From the IMG/VR virus record IMGVR_UViG_3300042317_001222, positions 1 to 34,583 of that record: a stretch of 34,583 nt of DNA; one strand, written 5' to 3'. The DNA is from a virus. A model generated the notes under the pieces. That model was given only the letters and a program-made list of their open reading frames with translations. It searched no databases and had not been told where the DNA came from. The translations under genes and the position numbers were made by a program. Positions 7,888 through 15,418 of the stretch are shown here, one piece after another. Positions within the stretch are counted from its first letter, which is position 1. Each line of letters starts with the position of its first letter.

Positions 7888-7896
7888 ATTATATCA
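7888..7896 (-). promoter_or_regulatory. Extended -10, leaderless promoter
   Basis: Minus-strand TGATATAAT with a 6-nt spacer to the ATG at 7881. Transcription should begin at or next to the start codon. No good -35 is visible; that position falls inside tRNA-Glu. Confidence 0.65.
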
Positions 7897-7902
7897 GTCT
7901 TG

Positions 7903-7975
7903 GTCCCCATCGTCTAGTGGCCTAGGACATCGCCCTTTCACGGCGGTAACACGGGTTCAAATCCCGTTGGGGACG
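7903..7975 (+). tRNA. tRNA-Glu (TTC)
   Basis: Acceptor GTCCCCA/TGGGGAC, anticodon stem TCGCC/GGCGG with loop CTTTCAC (anticodon TTC), T-arm ACGGG/CCCGT with loop TTCAAAT, discriminator G. CCA is not encoded, unlike tRNA-Asn. It ends 3 nt from the stop of the leftward gene at 7978. Confidence 0.95.
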
Positions 7976-7977
7976 CT

Positions 7978-8658
7978 TCAATAGTTTGGATTTTCTAATT
8001 TACTGGGATTTGAAAATAAGTTTTTTAATATGTTATTTTTTAATGATATAAAAGACTTATCTTCAGTAGATATAAAGTCTATATTTTGATTATTTAAAAT
8101 ATTTTTTTCTGTACCATAAATTTTAACATCTAATATTTGTTTTCCACCTACTTTAGCAAAATTACCATAAGCGGATCTTGGAAAATATGCTAGTTCCATT
8201 GAATCTTTTAATTGTTTTTTATTCATTGTCATAGGAACGTGTATATCATAGTCTATTGGATTATATATATTGTTTTTTATTAATTGCTGATATGTTAATT
8301 CTAACAACTTAATATATTTTGATGGCATTCTTAGTTCTTTGTATCTTGTAATTTTTTCTTTAAGCGATCCCCCGTGTAATATAGGAACAGTGTCTATTTT
8401 TTTTAAAGCAAAAAAATCATCATTCATTAAGATAAAATTATCAGATATCTCTAAATTATTTGCAACAGTCTTAATACAATTCCTTATATTATCAAATTTT
8501 CCGCCAATATCTTTAACACGTATTAAATTTCCTATATACCAAATAGGCCTACTTCCTATTAACCAAACTTTTCCTTCTGGCATATTTTTTTCTATTGATC
8601 TTAGAGAATATCTTAATTCTTCGTTATCGCCACTGCGACAAATGTATACATAGTCCAT
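7978..8658 (-). CDS. Stealth-like sugar-phosphate transferase / glycosyltransferase
   Basis: 226 residues. The N-terminal VYICRSGDNEELRYSLRSI is a GT-A-like first strand, followed by VWLIGSRPIWYIGNLIRVKD and the diagnostic SDNFILMNDDFFALK (about 90-105), which matches the conserved block of Stealth capsular-polysaccharide phosphotransferases (F-x-Y/M-x-N-D-D-x-F). The C-terminal Stealth regions are poorly conserved or absent and the protein is short for the family. Likely role: hexose-phosphate or sugar transfer in surface-glycan modification. Leaderless, divergent from the two-domain glycosyltransferase at 8692. Confidence 0.6.
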   Translation of the reverse strand: MDYVYICRSGDNEELRYSLRSIEKNMPEGKVWLIGSRPIWYIGNLIRVKDIGGKFDNIRNCIKTVANNLEISDNFILMNDDFFALKKIDTVPILHGGSLKEKITRYKELRMPSKYIKLLELTYQQLIKNNIYNPIDYDIHVPMTMNKKQLKDSMELAYFPRSAYGNFAKVGGKQILDVKIYGTEKNILNNQNIDFISTEDKSFISLKNNILKNLFSNPSKLENPNY

Positions 8659-8664
8659 ATAAAA

Positions 8665-8684
8665 ATTATAGCATGCGGTATAAT
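8665..8684. promoter_or_regulatory. Back-to-back leaderless promoters
   Basis: In the 33 bp between the divergent ATGs lie a minus-strand TGCTATAAT (-10 at 8665-8670, 6 nt to ATG 8658) and a plus-strand TATAAT (8679-8684, 7 nt to ATG 8692). The two -10 boxes are 8 bp apart, so polymerase binding on one side should exclude the other. This would couple expression of the two glycosyltransferases. Confidence 0.65.
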
Positions 8685-8691
8685 AAAGAAT

Positions 8692-10602
8692 ATGGCTAAA
8701 ATATTAATTGTAAGTGCTAACCTACCAGAATGGTCAAAAAATAGTGGCGGAAAAGAAAGAACGCTGACATTAGTTGAAGCATTAGATAAACATGAGGTAA
8801 CATTTTTATCTTTTAACTGGAACAATGAATTTATAGATAATAAAATAGACAACAACTTAAGACATTTACAACCACGTATTGGAAACAGTATGTATAAAAG
8901 AAGAAAAAATCTAATCAATAATTTTGTGTCACAAAATCATGATGCTGTATTTGAAATACTAAAAGATGAATTAAATCATTTTACATTAACGGTTAAAGAT
9001 TTAGCCAAAGATTCTGATTTATTAATAGTGGACCACTATTCTGTTTCTCCTTTGATTGAAGGAATAAAAGGTATTCCAATCATATATAATTCACATAATG
9101 CAGAAATAGAATTAGGAAAACAGGTTCATCCAGATAATAAAGATTTATTAAAAATAGTTGACACAATGGAAAGAAGAATTTTAAATCAAGCCAAAGAAAT
9201 AACATATTGTTCGGAATTAGATTTTATAAAATTACAAAAATATTATGAAAAAAATATTCTTGGAACCTATATCCCTAATGGAACAGAAATACAAAATAAA
9301 ATAAATTATAAAGATAGGCTAAGATCAAGAGATATTATTTTTGTTGGGACAGGGCATCCACCAAATAAAATTGCAGCAAAATTTTTACTTAATTTGGCAA
9401 AAGATTTACCTGAATTTAATTTTATAATTATTGGTGGTTGCGGTAACTCACTTACAAAAAATTCTATACCAGATAATGTTCAGGTTGTTGGGCATGTGGA
9501 TGATAAAACATTAGACAAGTATTTTAAAACATCTTTTGCTTTTATTAACCCAATGAGTCAGGGATCTGGAACTCATTTGAAAATGATGAAAGCGCTAGGT
9601 TATGGCATTCCAATTATAAGTTCAGATGTTGGTGCAAGGGGTTTTGAAGACAAAGAAAAAGAGAATGCAATGCTAATTGCAAATACACAGGACACAATTA
9701 TAAATGCACTAAAGGTTTTAAAAAATGAATTAATATATAAAGAAAAATGTGAACAAGCATATGAGTATTCAAAAAAATATGATTGGGAAAAAATAAAACA
9801 ACAATATTCTTCTTTTATAGATGAATGTTTAAATAAATATGCCAAGCCTAAAGAAAAAACAAAAAACATTAAAAAAGAAAAAATATTAATATCTTCTATT
9901 GTACGAAATGATGAGAATTTTTATATTAATTATTATAATAGGCTAAAGTCTATAGTGGATTCTTTTCCAGAATATGAATTTTATTTATCAATTTACGAAA
10001 ATGACTCTACCGATAGCACAAAAAATTTAATATTAAAACAAGATTACTCTATGTTTAGCGGAGTCTCTATAGTATCTGAGACCTTAAATACAAAATTTTA
10101 CGGATCCAGCAAAGATGAGGATCGAGTAAAAAATCTTTCAATTGCAAGAAATAAGGCCCTTGTTGGTGGAAATTTTTTAGACCTTGTTGACTATATTCTT
10201 GTAATAGATATAGATGTTGAATTTAAAATGCCTGCTGTTGAAAAGATATTAAACTTTAAATTTATAAAGCCTGAATTTGATGTAGTTGCTGCTGCAACTT
10301 TACGCAAGAACGTTTTATACGATCAGTGGGCAACAAGAGAAGGTGCAGAGTATGACCCAAAAATTCAAGAAAGGTTTAACGAATACAGAAAATCTACTTA
10401 TAAAAAATATTACTCAGTTTCTAGTGGATTTTGTTTTTATAATGCCAAGCCATTTAAGCAGGGTATTCGATGGGATTACATTAACCAAGTAACAAATAAA
10501 CCAGACTGCGAAATGGTAGTGGTATGTCAACAACTCAGTAAAATAGGCTATAATAATATATATATGATGCACGAAGCAGAAATGTATCATAATCACAAGT
10601 AA
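8692..10602 (+). CDS. Two-domain glycosyltransferase (GT4-like plus GT69-like)
   Basis: 636 residues. Residues 1-385 form a GT-B enzyme of GT4 type: ILIVSANLPEWSKNSGG start, YNSHNAEIELG near 145, FVGTGHPPNK near 220, and GSGTHLKMMKALGYGIPII near 290-310 for nucleotide-sugar binding. Residues 400-636 are a second, GT-A-like domain: YLSIYENDSTDSTKNLI (about 430), RNKALVGG, YILVIDIDVEFKMP (about 500) and a final MHEAEMYHNHK, like the CAP59/GT69 mannosyltransferase family. A lysine-rich linker (385-400) joins them. Such fusions make two successive linkages on one glycan. Leaderless promoter; a strong AAGGAG follows for the next small gene. Confidence 0.8.
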   Translation: MAKILIVSANLPEWSKNSGGKERTLTLVEALDKHEVTFLSFNWNNEFIDNKIDNNLRHLQPRIGNSMYKRRKNLINNFVSQNHDAVFEILKDELNHFTLTVKDLAKDSDLLIVDHYSVSPLIEGIKGIPIIYNSHNAEIELGKQVHPDNKDLLKIVDTMERRILNQAKEITYCSELDFIKLQKYYEKNILGTYIPNGTEIQNKINYKDRLRSRDIIFVGTGHPPNKIAAKFLLNLAKDLPEFNFIIIGGCGNSLTKNSIPDNVQVVGHVDDKTLDKYFKTSFAFINPMSQGSGTHLKMMKALGYGIPIISSDVGARGFEDKEKENAMLIANTQDTIINALKVLKNELIYKEKCEQAYEYSKKYDWEKIKQQYSSFIDECLNKYAKPKEKTKNIKKEKILISSIVRNDENFYINYYNRLKSIVDSFPEYEFYLSIYENDSTDSTKNLILKQDYSMFSGVSIVSETLNTKFYGSSKDEDRVKNLSIARNKALVGGNFLDLVDYILVIDIDVEFKMPAVEKILNFKFIKPEFDVVAAATLRKNVLYDQWATREGAEYDPKIQERFNEYRKSTYKKYYSVSSGFCFYNAKPFKQGIRWDYINQVTNKPDCEMVVVCQQLSKIGYNNIYMMHEAEMYHNHK

Positions 10603-10610
10603 GGAGAGTT

Positions 10611-10724
10611 ATGCGTATTAAAATTATTAAATTTGTAGTTAAAGCACTAGGATATGAGTGGTCTGGAGATAATTTAAAATTACCAGTCTGGTATGTAAAA
10701 GAAAAGAAAAAAGAAGTTAAATAA
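10611..10724 (+). CDS. Small basic protein, unknown
   Basis: 37 residues (MRIKIIKFVVKALGYEWSGD start, lysine-rich end). AAGGAG lies 5 nt upstream of ATG 10611, and the stop shares bases with the next start (TAATG). The codon use and tight fit between two genes support real translation. Function not recognised; possibly a short amphipathic helix. Confidence 0.7.
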   Translation: MRIKIIKFVVKALGYEWSGDNLKLPVWYVKEKKKEVK

Positions 10725-11131
10725 TGTACGAATATCGAATTAAAAAGGTTACCAATGTGGTTGATGGAGACACGATAGACGTTGATATTGATTTAGGATT
10801 TAGTGTTTCATTTTCACAAAGATTAAGACTTGCTGGCATTGACACCCCAGAATCTAGGACAAAAGATAAAATGGAAAAGGTATTGGGTCTAGAGTCAAAA
10901 GAATATTTAAAATCAAAATTAAAAGATGCTAAAGATGTTATTGTAAAAACTGAAAAGCCAGACAGTTCAGAAAAATATGGAAGAATTCTTGGTTGGGTTT
11001 TCGTTAATGGATCAAACAAATCGATTAATCATCAAATGATAGAAGATGGATATGCTTGGGACTATATGGGCGAAACAAAAATTAAAGATTTTGCAGCCCT
11101 TGCTGAAATCAGAAAAAAATCTAATAAATAA
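10724..11131 (+). CDS. Staphylococcal-nuclease-like (thermonuclease) protein
   Basis: 135 residues, one SNase domain. NVVDGDTIDVDIDLGF holds the Ca2+-binding Asp residues, RLRLAGIDTPESR carries the first catalytic Arg and the D-T-P-E motif, and EKYGRILGWVF the second Arg. There is no visible signal peptide, so it would act in the cytoplasm, e.g. on host DNA/RNA or in repair. Coupled to the 37-residue gene by TAATG; convergent with the next gene. Confidence 0.85.
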   Translation: MYEYRIKKVTNVVDGDTIDVDIDLGFSVSFSQRLRLAGIDTPESRTKDKMEKVLGLESKEYLKSKLKDAKDVIVKTEKPDSSEKYGRILGWVFVNGSNKSINHQMIEDGYAWDYMGETKIKDFAALAEIRKKSNK

Positions 11132-11134
11132 AAA

Positions 11135-11812
11135 TTAATAAAATAAATCTTTATCGTAAATCATTTCATAAAACTCTGAAAAAAATTTACATCTTGAAAG
11201 AACTATATCTGACTGATCTTTGCTTAATGGCATGTCGTTAATATATTCTAAGTGACAAAAAATCATATCTTGCCGATTTCCATTTTTTAATTGTTTTTTT
11301 CTTCTCCAATGTGGCTGTTGTGTTCCACAAAAAACTAAGGCCTGATTGTTTTGTAAAAAATATTCTACATCTTCAACTACAACCCCCCACTCTTCATCTG
11401 CATAAAGTTGAATATCAAATGTAATTCTTTGCTTGTCTTGGTTATCTTTAAAAAAAGTATCTACGTGTGGATATAAATTTGTAGCGTAGCCATACTCTGA
11501 ACTATACCTGGCAAAATTTTGATCTTTGGACAATACAACATAATCCCCAATTTTTTCTTTAATTATGTCGCTTAATCTTTCTTTAATCTTAGGTCCAAAG
11601 TCTACGTGCCAAGCCTTCATTCCAGCCCATTTTTGTAAAGAGGTTTTATCTTCGTTTGTTGTGCTTATAATATTATATATATTTTTTATATCTTCTTCAG
11701 AAAAAATATTGTCAACAATAAATGGCTGAAAGTCTTGATTGGACACAAGTGGTTGTGATCTTTTAAACTCCATGTATTTTTCATATGCAGGCCCTTTTTG
11801 TGGAGATCTCAT
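11135..11812 (-). CDS. 2OG-Fe(II) oxygenase-like protein, HxD...HWRR subgroup
   Basis: 225 residues. FIVDNIFSEEDIKNIYNII (31-49) is the typical oxygenase N-terminal element. His116 and Asp118 (LYPHVDTFF) and His168 (QQPHWRRK) are likely metal ligands, between which lie strands DIQLYADEEWGVVVE and NNQALVFCG. Same subgroup as 7255-7881 and 30196-30687. Leaderless: minus TGATATAAT is 7 nt before ATG 11812. Could instead be a non-catalytic cupin; full metal ligands favour an enzyme. Confidence 0.6.
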   Translation of the reverse strand: MRSPQKGPAYEKYMEFKRSQPLVSNQDFQPFIVDNIFSEEDIKNIYNIISTTNEDKTSLQKWAGMKAWHVDFGPKIKERLSDIIKEKIGDYVVLSKDQNFARYSSEYGYATNLYPHVDTFFKDNQDKQRITFDIQLYADEEWGVVVEDVEYFLQNNQALVFCGTQQPHWRRKKQLKNGNRQDMIFCHLEYINDMPLSKDQSDIVLSRCKFFSEFYEMIYDKDLFY

Positions 11813-11819
11813 AAATTTT

Positions 11820-11828
11820 ATTATATCA
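11820..11828 (-). promoter_or_regulatory. Extended -10, leaderless promoter
   Basis: Minus-strand TGATATAAT with 7 nt to the ATG at 11812. It overlaps the tail of the intergenic gap behind the RsmI-like gene (stop at 11841). Confidence 0.6.
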
Positions 11829-11840
11829 TGTTTTGTGTTT

Positions 11841-12575
11841 TTAATGTATTACTATACATATTTGATCAGACATGTCTCTTTTTGTAGAGTTAAAATAATC
11901 AAACAACTCTTTCATTGTTCCATGAATGACTAATTCTTTATTGGTGGTTAAGTTATAGCAAAGAGATGCGTTTTTATTTTCTCCCCAGATTGAGCACGCG
12001 TTCTCTAAAAATTCTGGAATCTCATTATTAAATTCATTTTGATTTTTTGCATTTCTAAGCATTATAATCATAGGGTATTCATGATTTTTTTTATTTTGCA
12101 AAAAGGTAATTTTTTCAGTCTTATCAAATGGTAAAAATGATTCTAATATAAAATTATGCATTACGCCAGTAACGGCAGCAGCAGCAATAATAACAGAAGG
12201 GCCTGGAGTAGAAGACACATTAATTTTATTCTTAATACACTCTTTTACCATAAAAGATCCTGGGTCTGCTATCCCAGGCATTCCCTCGTCAGAAATAACA
12301 TAAAGATCTTCCCCAGATTTTAATAATGAAATAATTTTTTCTATATTTTCTACCTCATACTGTTTTCCTGGCTTAGTGCCATCAGACTCATATCTTATTG
12401 ATATTATATTTTTATTAAAATGTTCTATGTCAAAAATATTACAAATATTTATAAAAGTCTCTGAATTTTCTACGACTACATTTTTTGCAGATTGTATATA
12501 TTTTTTTGATCTGGGAGGCATATCTTCCCAGTTGCCCACGGGCAATCCAACTAAAAATAATGTTCCATAATTCAT
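11841..12575 (-). CDS. RsmI-like tetrapyrrole-methylase-fold SAM methyltransferase
   Basis: 244 residues. GTLFLVGLPVGNWEDMPPRS is the RsmI first loop (T-P-I-G-N-L-x-D in host enzymes), VENSET follows, VISDEGMPGIADPG (93-106) is the SAM/substrate loop and STPGPSVIIAAAAVTG the next conserved block. RsmI 2-prime-O-methylates C1402 of 16S rRNA; a phage copy could retune host ribosomes or act on another substrate. The C-terminal RsmI domain is partly present. I start at ATG 12575, not 12593: the longer version would translate the -10 box TATAAT as residues Y-N. Divergent from Hsp20. Confidence 0.8.
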   Translation of the reverse strand: MNYGTLFLVGLPVGNWEDMPPRSKKYIQSAKNVVVENSETFINICNIFDIEHFNKNIISIRYESDGTKPGKQYEVENIEKIISLLKSGEDLYVISDEGMPGIADPGSFMVKECIKNKINVSSTPGPSVIIAAAAVTGVMHNFILESFLPFDKTEKITFLQNKKNHEYPMIIMLRNAKNQNEFNNEIPEFLENACSIWGENKNASLCYNLTTNKELVIHGTMKELFDYFNSTKRDMSDQICIVIH

Positions 12576-12581
12576 ATTTTT

Positions 12582-12603
12582 ATTATACAGCATATGATAT
12601 AAT
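12582..12603. promoter_or_regulatory. Divergent promoters, RsmI-like gene and hsp20
   Basis: Minus TATAAT (12582-12587) is 6 nt from ATG 12575 and gives a leaderless mRNA. Plus TGATATAAT (12595-12603) drives hsp20 with a leader of about 53 nt. The two -10 boxes are only 10 bp apart. Confidence 0.65.
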
Positions 12604-12609
12604 TAATAG

Positions 12610-12661
12610 GTGCCTGCTCAAATGGGGGGCACATTAACTTATTCGCTTGAAGGAGGAATAA
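12610..12661 (+). promoter_or_regulatory. hsp20 5-prime leader with two hairpins, one holding the ribosome site
   Basis: Hairpin 1: GTGCC (12610-12614) pairs with GGCAC (12628-12632). Hairpin 2: TTATTC (12639-12644) pairs perfectly with GAATAA (12656-12661), placing the Shine-Dalgarno AAGGAGG (12650-12656) in its loop and 3-prime stem, directly before ATG 12663. A weak 6-bp stem masking the ribosome site of a heat-shock gene is a typical RNA-thermometer layout. Pairing is seen; the role is inferred. Confidence 0.45.
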
Positions 12662-12662
12662 A

Positions 12663-13094
12663 ATGGTAAGTACATTCGCTATGGATCTTTTTAAGGATCC
12701 ATTTTTTATTGGTTTTAACAAAGAGTTGAGTCGCCTAAATAGTGCATATAGAACAAACTCGCAGTCATATCCACCTTACAATATAGTCAAATTAGATGAA
12801 GATTCTTATCTAGTTTCTATTGCTGTGGCTGGATTTTCTAAAGACGATATAGAAGTCACTTTAGATGACAGAACTTTATTTATTAAGGGTGAATTAAAGG
12901 ATCAGACTGATGGAAGAAAGAAATATCCAGAGGTAGTTCATAATGGAATTGCAACTCGTCAATTTTCAAGATCCTTTGCTCTTGGAGAGTACATGGAAAT
13001 TACTAATGCTGATCTAAAAGACGGTATGTTAAAAATACAAATTGATCGTATTGTTCCAGAAGAAAAGAAACCTAAAATAATTAAAATAAAATAA
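12663..13094 (+). CDS. Hsp20 / alpha-crystallin small heat-shock protein
   Basis: 143 residues. The short N-terminal arm MDLFKDPFFIGFNKELSRL is followed by an alpha-crystallin domain: YNIVKLDEDSYLVSIAVAGF, FSKDDIEVTLDDRTLFIKGE and a beta-strand ending FALGEYMEITNADLKDGMLKI. A C-terminal KIIKI gives the I-x-I-type anchor. It would be an ATP-independent holdase for unfolded phage or host proteins; such genes are common in phages of aquatic bacteria. Start set by AAGGAGG 6 nt upstream. Confidence 0.9.
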   Translation: MVSTFAMDLFKDPFFIGFNKELSRLNSAYRTNSQSYPPYNIVKLDEDSYLVSIAVAGFSKDDIEVTLDDRTLFIKGELKDQTDGRKKYPEVVHNGIATRQFSRSFALGEYMEITNADLKDGMLKIQIDRIVPEEKKPKIIKIK

Positions 13095-13236
13095 TATAAT
13101 ATATATCTGCATCTCGTCACTGGGAAGTCGCAGATAAGTCGGGGGAGACAGCGACTATTAAATAACTGGCGTACACCTGAGCATGTGGATAAAAGGCTCT
13201 TTTCCTGATATAATAAGTTTAGAATGGAGAACAAAA
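13095..13236 (+). promoter_or_regulatory. Structured non-coding leader with two -10 boxes
   Basis: A 142-bp gap without a gene, visibly richer in G+C than its flanks. TATAAT (13095-13100) and TGATATAAT (13206-13214) are candidate promoters. Between them TCTGC (13106-13110) can pair with GCAGA (13130-13134), or AGTCGC (13126-13131) with GCGACT (13151-13156). The two helices share bases and exclude each other. This could be a small RNA, a riboswitch-like leader of the oxygenase at 13237, or a terminator/antiterminator. No known riboswitch is recognised. Confidence 0.4.
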
Positions 13237-13878
13237 ATGAAATATGAAATTATGGCTCCTGGTATGGTTTATTATCGAAATGCAATTATAGATCCAGAAA
13301 AAACTATTTCAACTATTGAATATATTCAAGACAAACTTATGTCTGGAATAAATTCTGTTGCTGATAAATGGCAAGAATGGAATGGTGCAAATCCAAATAC
13401 AGAAAAATTTTGTTTAAAACATTGGATTACTGACCCAGATAAGGTTTCATCAGATGATCCTCTTTACTCAGAAATATTTTTGATTTATAATAATATTTTT
13501 AATGGAATTAATAATGCCTTTAAACATTACTCTAATGAAATATATCCAGCAGCATCAAAAAACATAAAATCAACAGAGGGCATGTTAAGTATTTTAAAAT
13601 ATTCTAAAACTGGTTATTTGCCACCGCATCAAGATCAAGGGGTAAGTAGTAGAGTTTTATCAACTGTAGGATATTTAAATGATAATTATGATGGTGGAGA
13701 AATTAATTTTCCTTATGTTGGAGTTACAATTAAGCCAGAGGCGGGTAGTGTAATATTTTTTCCTTCTAATTTTATTTATGTTCATGAGGTAAGACCAATG
13801 ATTTCTGGCATAAGATACGCAGTTCCTCAATGGTATCACAGTCTATTGGAACCAAGAAGTTCAACTGGAGAAGAATAG
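13237..13878 (+). CDS. 2OG-Fe(II) oxygenase, prolyl-hydroxylase-like
   Basis: 213 residues with a full active site: His131 and Asp133 (PPHQDQG), His183 (YVHEVRP), Arg193 (GIRYA). YDGGEINFP and GSVIFFPSN are core strands. An extended -10 (13206-13214) gives a leader with GGAGA 7 nt before ATG 13237; the upstream in-frame codon at 13183 precedes this promoter and is rejected. Followed by a zinc-ribbon gene with overlapping stop/start (TAGTG). Confidence 0.85.
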   Translation: MKYEIMAPGMVYYRNAIIDPEKTISTIEYIQDKLMSGINSVADKWQEWNGANPNTEKFCLKHWITDPDKVSSDDPLYSEIFLIYNNIFNGINNAFKHYSNEIYPAASKNIKSTEGMLSILKYSKTGYLPPHQDQGVSSRVLSTVGYLNDNYDGGEINFPYVGVTIKPEAGSVIFFPSNFIYVHEVRPMISGIRYAVPQWYHSLLEPRSSTGEE

Positions 13879-14054
13879 TGCCTAAGTATGACTTTAGGTG
13901 CCTAATTTGTTTTGCAGAAATTGAATTTGAAAAATCAATAAATGATGATAAAACCCCCATTTGTTGTAATAAAACTATGCAAAAAATATGGACCGCTCCT
14001 GGAGCAATTTTTAATGGAAGTGGTTTTTATTCAACAGACAATAGAAAAAAATGA
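13878..14054 (+). CDS. FmdB-like zinc-ribbon protein
   Basis: 58 residues starting at GTG 13878, which overlaps the oxygenase stop (TAGTG) with GGAG 8 nt upstream. PKYDFRCLICFAEIEFEK followed by PICCNKTMQKIW is the FmdB pattern (Y-x-C-x2-C ... P-x-C-x3-M/T). The ending GAIFNGSGFYSTDNRKK is also typical of FmdB proteins. Family members are called regulatory but their target is unknown. The second Cys pair is C-C rather than C-x2-C, which may weaken zinc binding. Confidence 0.75.
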   Translation: MPKYDFRCLICFAEIEFEKSINDDKTPICCNKTMQKIWTAPGAIFNGSGFYSTDNRKK

Positions 14055-14572
14055 CAGTAATATCAAAAAAACAAAAATGTCAGGCATTTGATCCAATTAT
14101 GATATTGCCAGAAAAAACAAAAGGCATTATTGATAATCATATGGAAGCAAATACTTCCTGTGTGGCGCCAGCATTCATATTCTTAGAAGGCAGTAGGGGA
14201 AAACGATATTTATGTGACTATCACTATCAATATGAAAAAGATATAACAGTTTGCAGGACTCCAAATTTATGGCCAGAAATTGAAAAATTTATTATTGATG
14301 AAAGAGAAGAAATTAAAAAAACTTTTGCCAAAGATATTACAAGCATAGAAACTGTAAATAAAATATGCGAGTGTGGAAAACAGGCATATATTAAATTAAT
14401 TAATAAAGAGTCAGTTCTATCAGTGTTTTTTTGCAATTTTCACTTTCGTAAAATTTACTATAGAAATTATAGTAATAATATAATATTTGAAAATTTTTGG
14501 AATATTATTGACGAAAGGTATAAAATGACACAATCAATAGTTGAAGAGGCAAATAATATTAATCGAGTTTAA
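14051..14572 (+). CDS. Protein with two tandem Cys/His zinc modules (DUF7455-like twice)
   Basis: 173 residues. Module 1 (about 10-60) has CQAFD, SCVAPAFIFLEG and YLCDYHY. Module 2 (about 110-145) has CECGKQAYIKLIN and VFFCNFHF. Each resembles the single module of the following gene (CDQCSARAYV...FCSHHY), so this looks like a duplication with the first copy partly decayed at its leading Cys pair. ATGA overlap with the FmdB-like gene. Likely metal-binding and possibly nucleic-acid-binding. Confidence 0.6.
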   Translation: MTVISKKQKCQAFDPIMILPEKTKGIIDNHMEANTSCVAPAFIFLEGSRGKRYLCDYHYQYEKDITVCRTPNLWPEIEKFIIDEREEIKKTFAKDITSIETVNKICECGKQAYIKLINKESVLSVFFCNFHFRKIYYRNYSNNIIFENFWNIIDERYKMTQSIVEEANNINRV

Positions 14573-14574
14573 AC

Positions 14575-14603
14575 TTGACTAATTGCAAAAAGCCTTGTAT
14601 AAT
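14575..14603 (+). promoter_or_regulatory. Strong sigma-70/SigA promoter, leaderless
   Basis: TTGACT (14575-14580), 17-bp spacer, TATAAT (14598-14603), then 6 nt to ATG 14610. It differs from consensus at one base. Confidence 0.8.
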
Positions 14604-14609
14604 TAAGAT

Positions 14610-14831
14610 ATGATTACTAAAGAAAAGCCTCAAGTTTTGACTTCACTTGATCGTTGCGATCAGTGTTCAGCAAGAGCATATGTTTTAGTAAAAGGAACAA
14701 CTGGAGAACTTATGTTTTGTTCTCATCACTATAATAAAATTATAGACAATGCTGTCGGATATGACAAGATAATGAAATTTATGACAAATATTATTGACAG
14801 CCGTAATGAGTTAAATCAATCTAAGGAGTAA
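14610..14831 (+). CDS. DUF7455-like small zinc protein
   Basis: 73 residues. LTSLDRCDQCSARAYVLV followed by GELMFCSHHYNK is the pattern of DUF7455, small proteins common in Actinobacteria and their phages (C-x2-C, C-x2-H). The C-terminal part is helical and polar. It is served by a near-consensus leaderless promoter and sits 1 nt from the next gene. The family identification is from memory; function unknown. Confidence 0.7.
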   Translation: MITKEKPQVLTSLDRCDQCSARAYVLVKGTTGELMFCSHHYNKIIDNAVGYDKIMKFMTNIIDSRNELNQSKE

Positions 14832-14832
14832 C

Positions 14833-15051
14833 ATGGAAAGCACAAAAAGAAGTTTAATTAAGACGTTAAGTTGGGAAACCTTTCATTTAATTGGTGTGGC
14901 TGGTGTTTTATCAGTAGGAGTATATATAGCCACTGGAAAATGGGAGTATGAGTATGCTGCCCTTGGAGCGCTTGCTTATATTGTATGGGAAGCCATTGGG
15001 TACTTTCTTCATGAAAGAGTTTGGGCCAAGTGGGGAAAAAAAATTAAATAA
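14833..15051 (+). CDS. DUF2061 membrane protein
   Basis: 72 residues. KRSLIKTLSWETFHLIGVAG, a two-helix core and the closing FLHERVWAKWG match the DUF2061 family (R-S-x-x-K-T-x-S-W ... Y-x-x-H-E-R-x-W). Two membrane segments: about 17-34 and 40-58. Cellular members sit near sulfate-activation genes but the function is not established. AAGGAG lies 5 nt upstream. Confidence 0.85.
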   Translation: MESTKRSLIKTLSWETFHLIGVAGVLSVGVYIATGKWEYEYAALGALAYIVWEAIGYFLHERVWAKWGKKIK

Positions 15052-15073
15052 TCTATAGAAAGAAGGCTATACA

Positions 15074-15418
15074 ATGGAAGACAATGAAATTATTGATAAA
15101 ATGATTCAAAATTTAATTGCTGCTGGGGCAATTGAAATTGAAGGGGTAGATTCTGAAACTGGAGAGTTTTTATATAAAATAACTAGCAAAATGCAGCAGG
15201 TAAATAAAGAATTATACGATGCTCATTTAAACACTATCCATTCAGATACCATGTATTTTTGGGAAAAAGGGTTTGTAGACATAGACGATATAACAAGCAA
15301 CAATCCAATAATATATTTAAATAAAAAGGTTTTTGATAAGCAAGCATTAGACGAGTTACCTTCTGATAAAATACCAGTTTTAAATAACCTTATAAAGGCA
15401 TTAGAGCGCCGAAATTAG
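15074..15418 (+). CDS. Unknown 114-residue protein
   Basis: An acidic, helical protein. The N-terminal part MIQNLIAAGAIEIEGVDSET followed by GEFLYKIT resembles the end of a winged-helix (a helix then a beta hairpin with an E/D-x-E-T-G-E turn), and YDAHLNTIHSDTMYFWEKG follows. It could bind DNA, but no clear recognition helix is seen. AGAAGG about 6 nt before the ATG serves as ribosome site. Many phages carry similar small proteins beside structural genes. Confidence 0.65.
   Translation: MEDNEIIDKMIQNLIAAGAIEIEGVDSETGEFLYKITSKMQQVNKELYDAHLNTIHSDTMYFWEKGFVDIDDITSNNPIIYLNKKVFDKQALDELPSDKIPVLNNLIKALERRN

Noticed and set aside
12576-12593. Upstream start giving an M-L-Y-N extension on the RsmI-like gene, and the same at 26740-26757 on an oxygenase
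   Set aside because: In both cases the extra codons are the -10 box TATAAT plus spacer, so they cannot be in the mRNA if transcription starts from that promoter.
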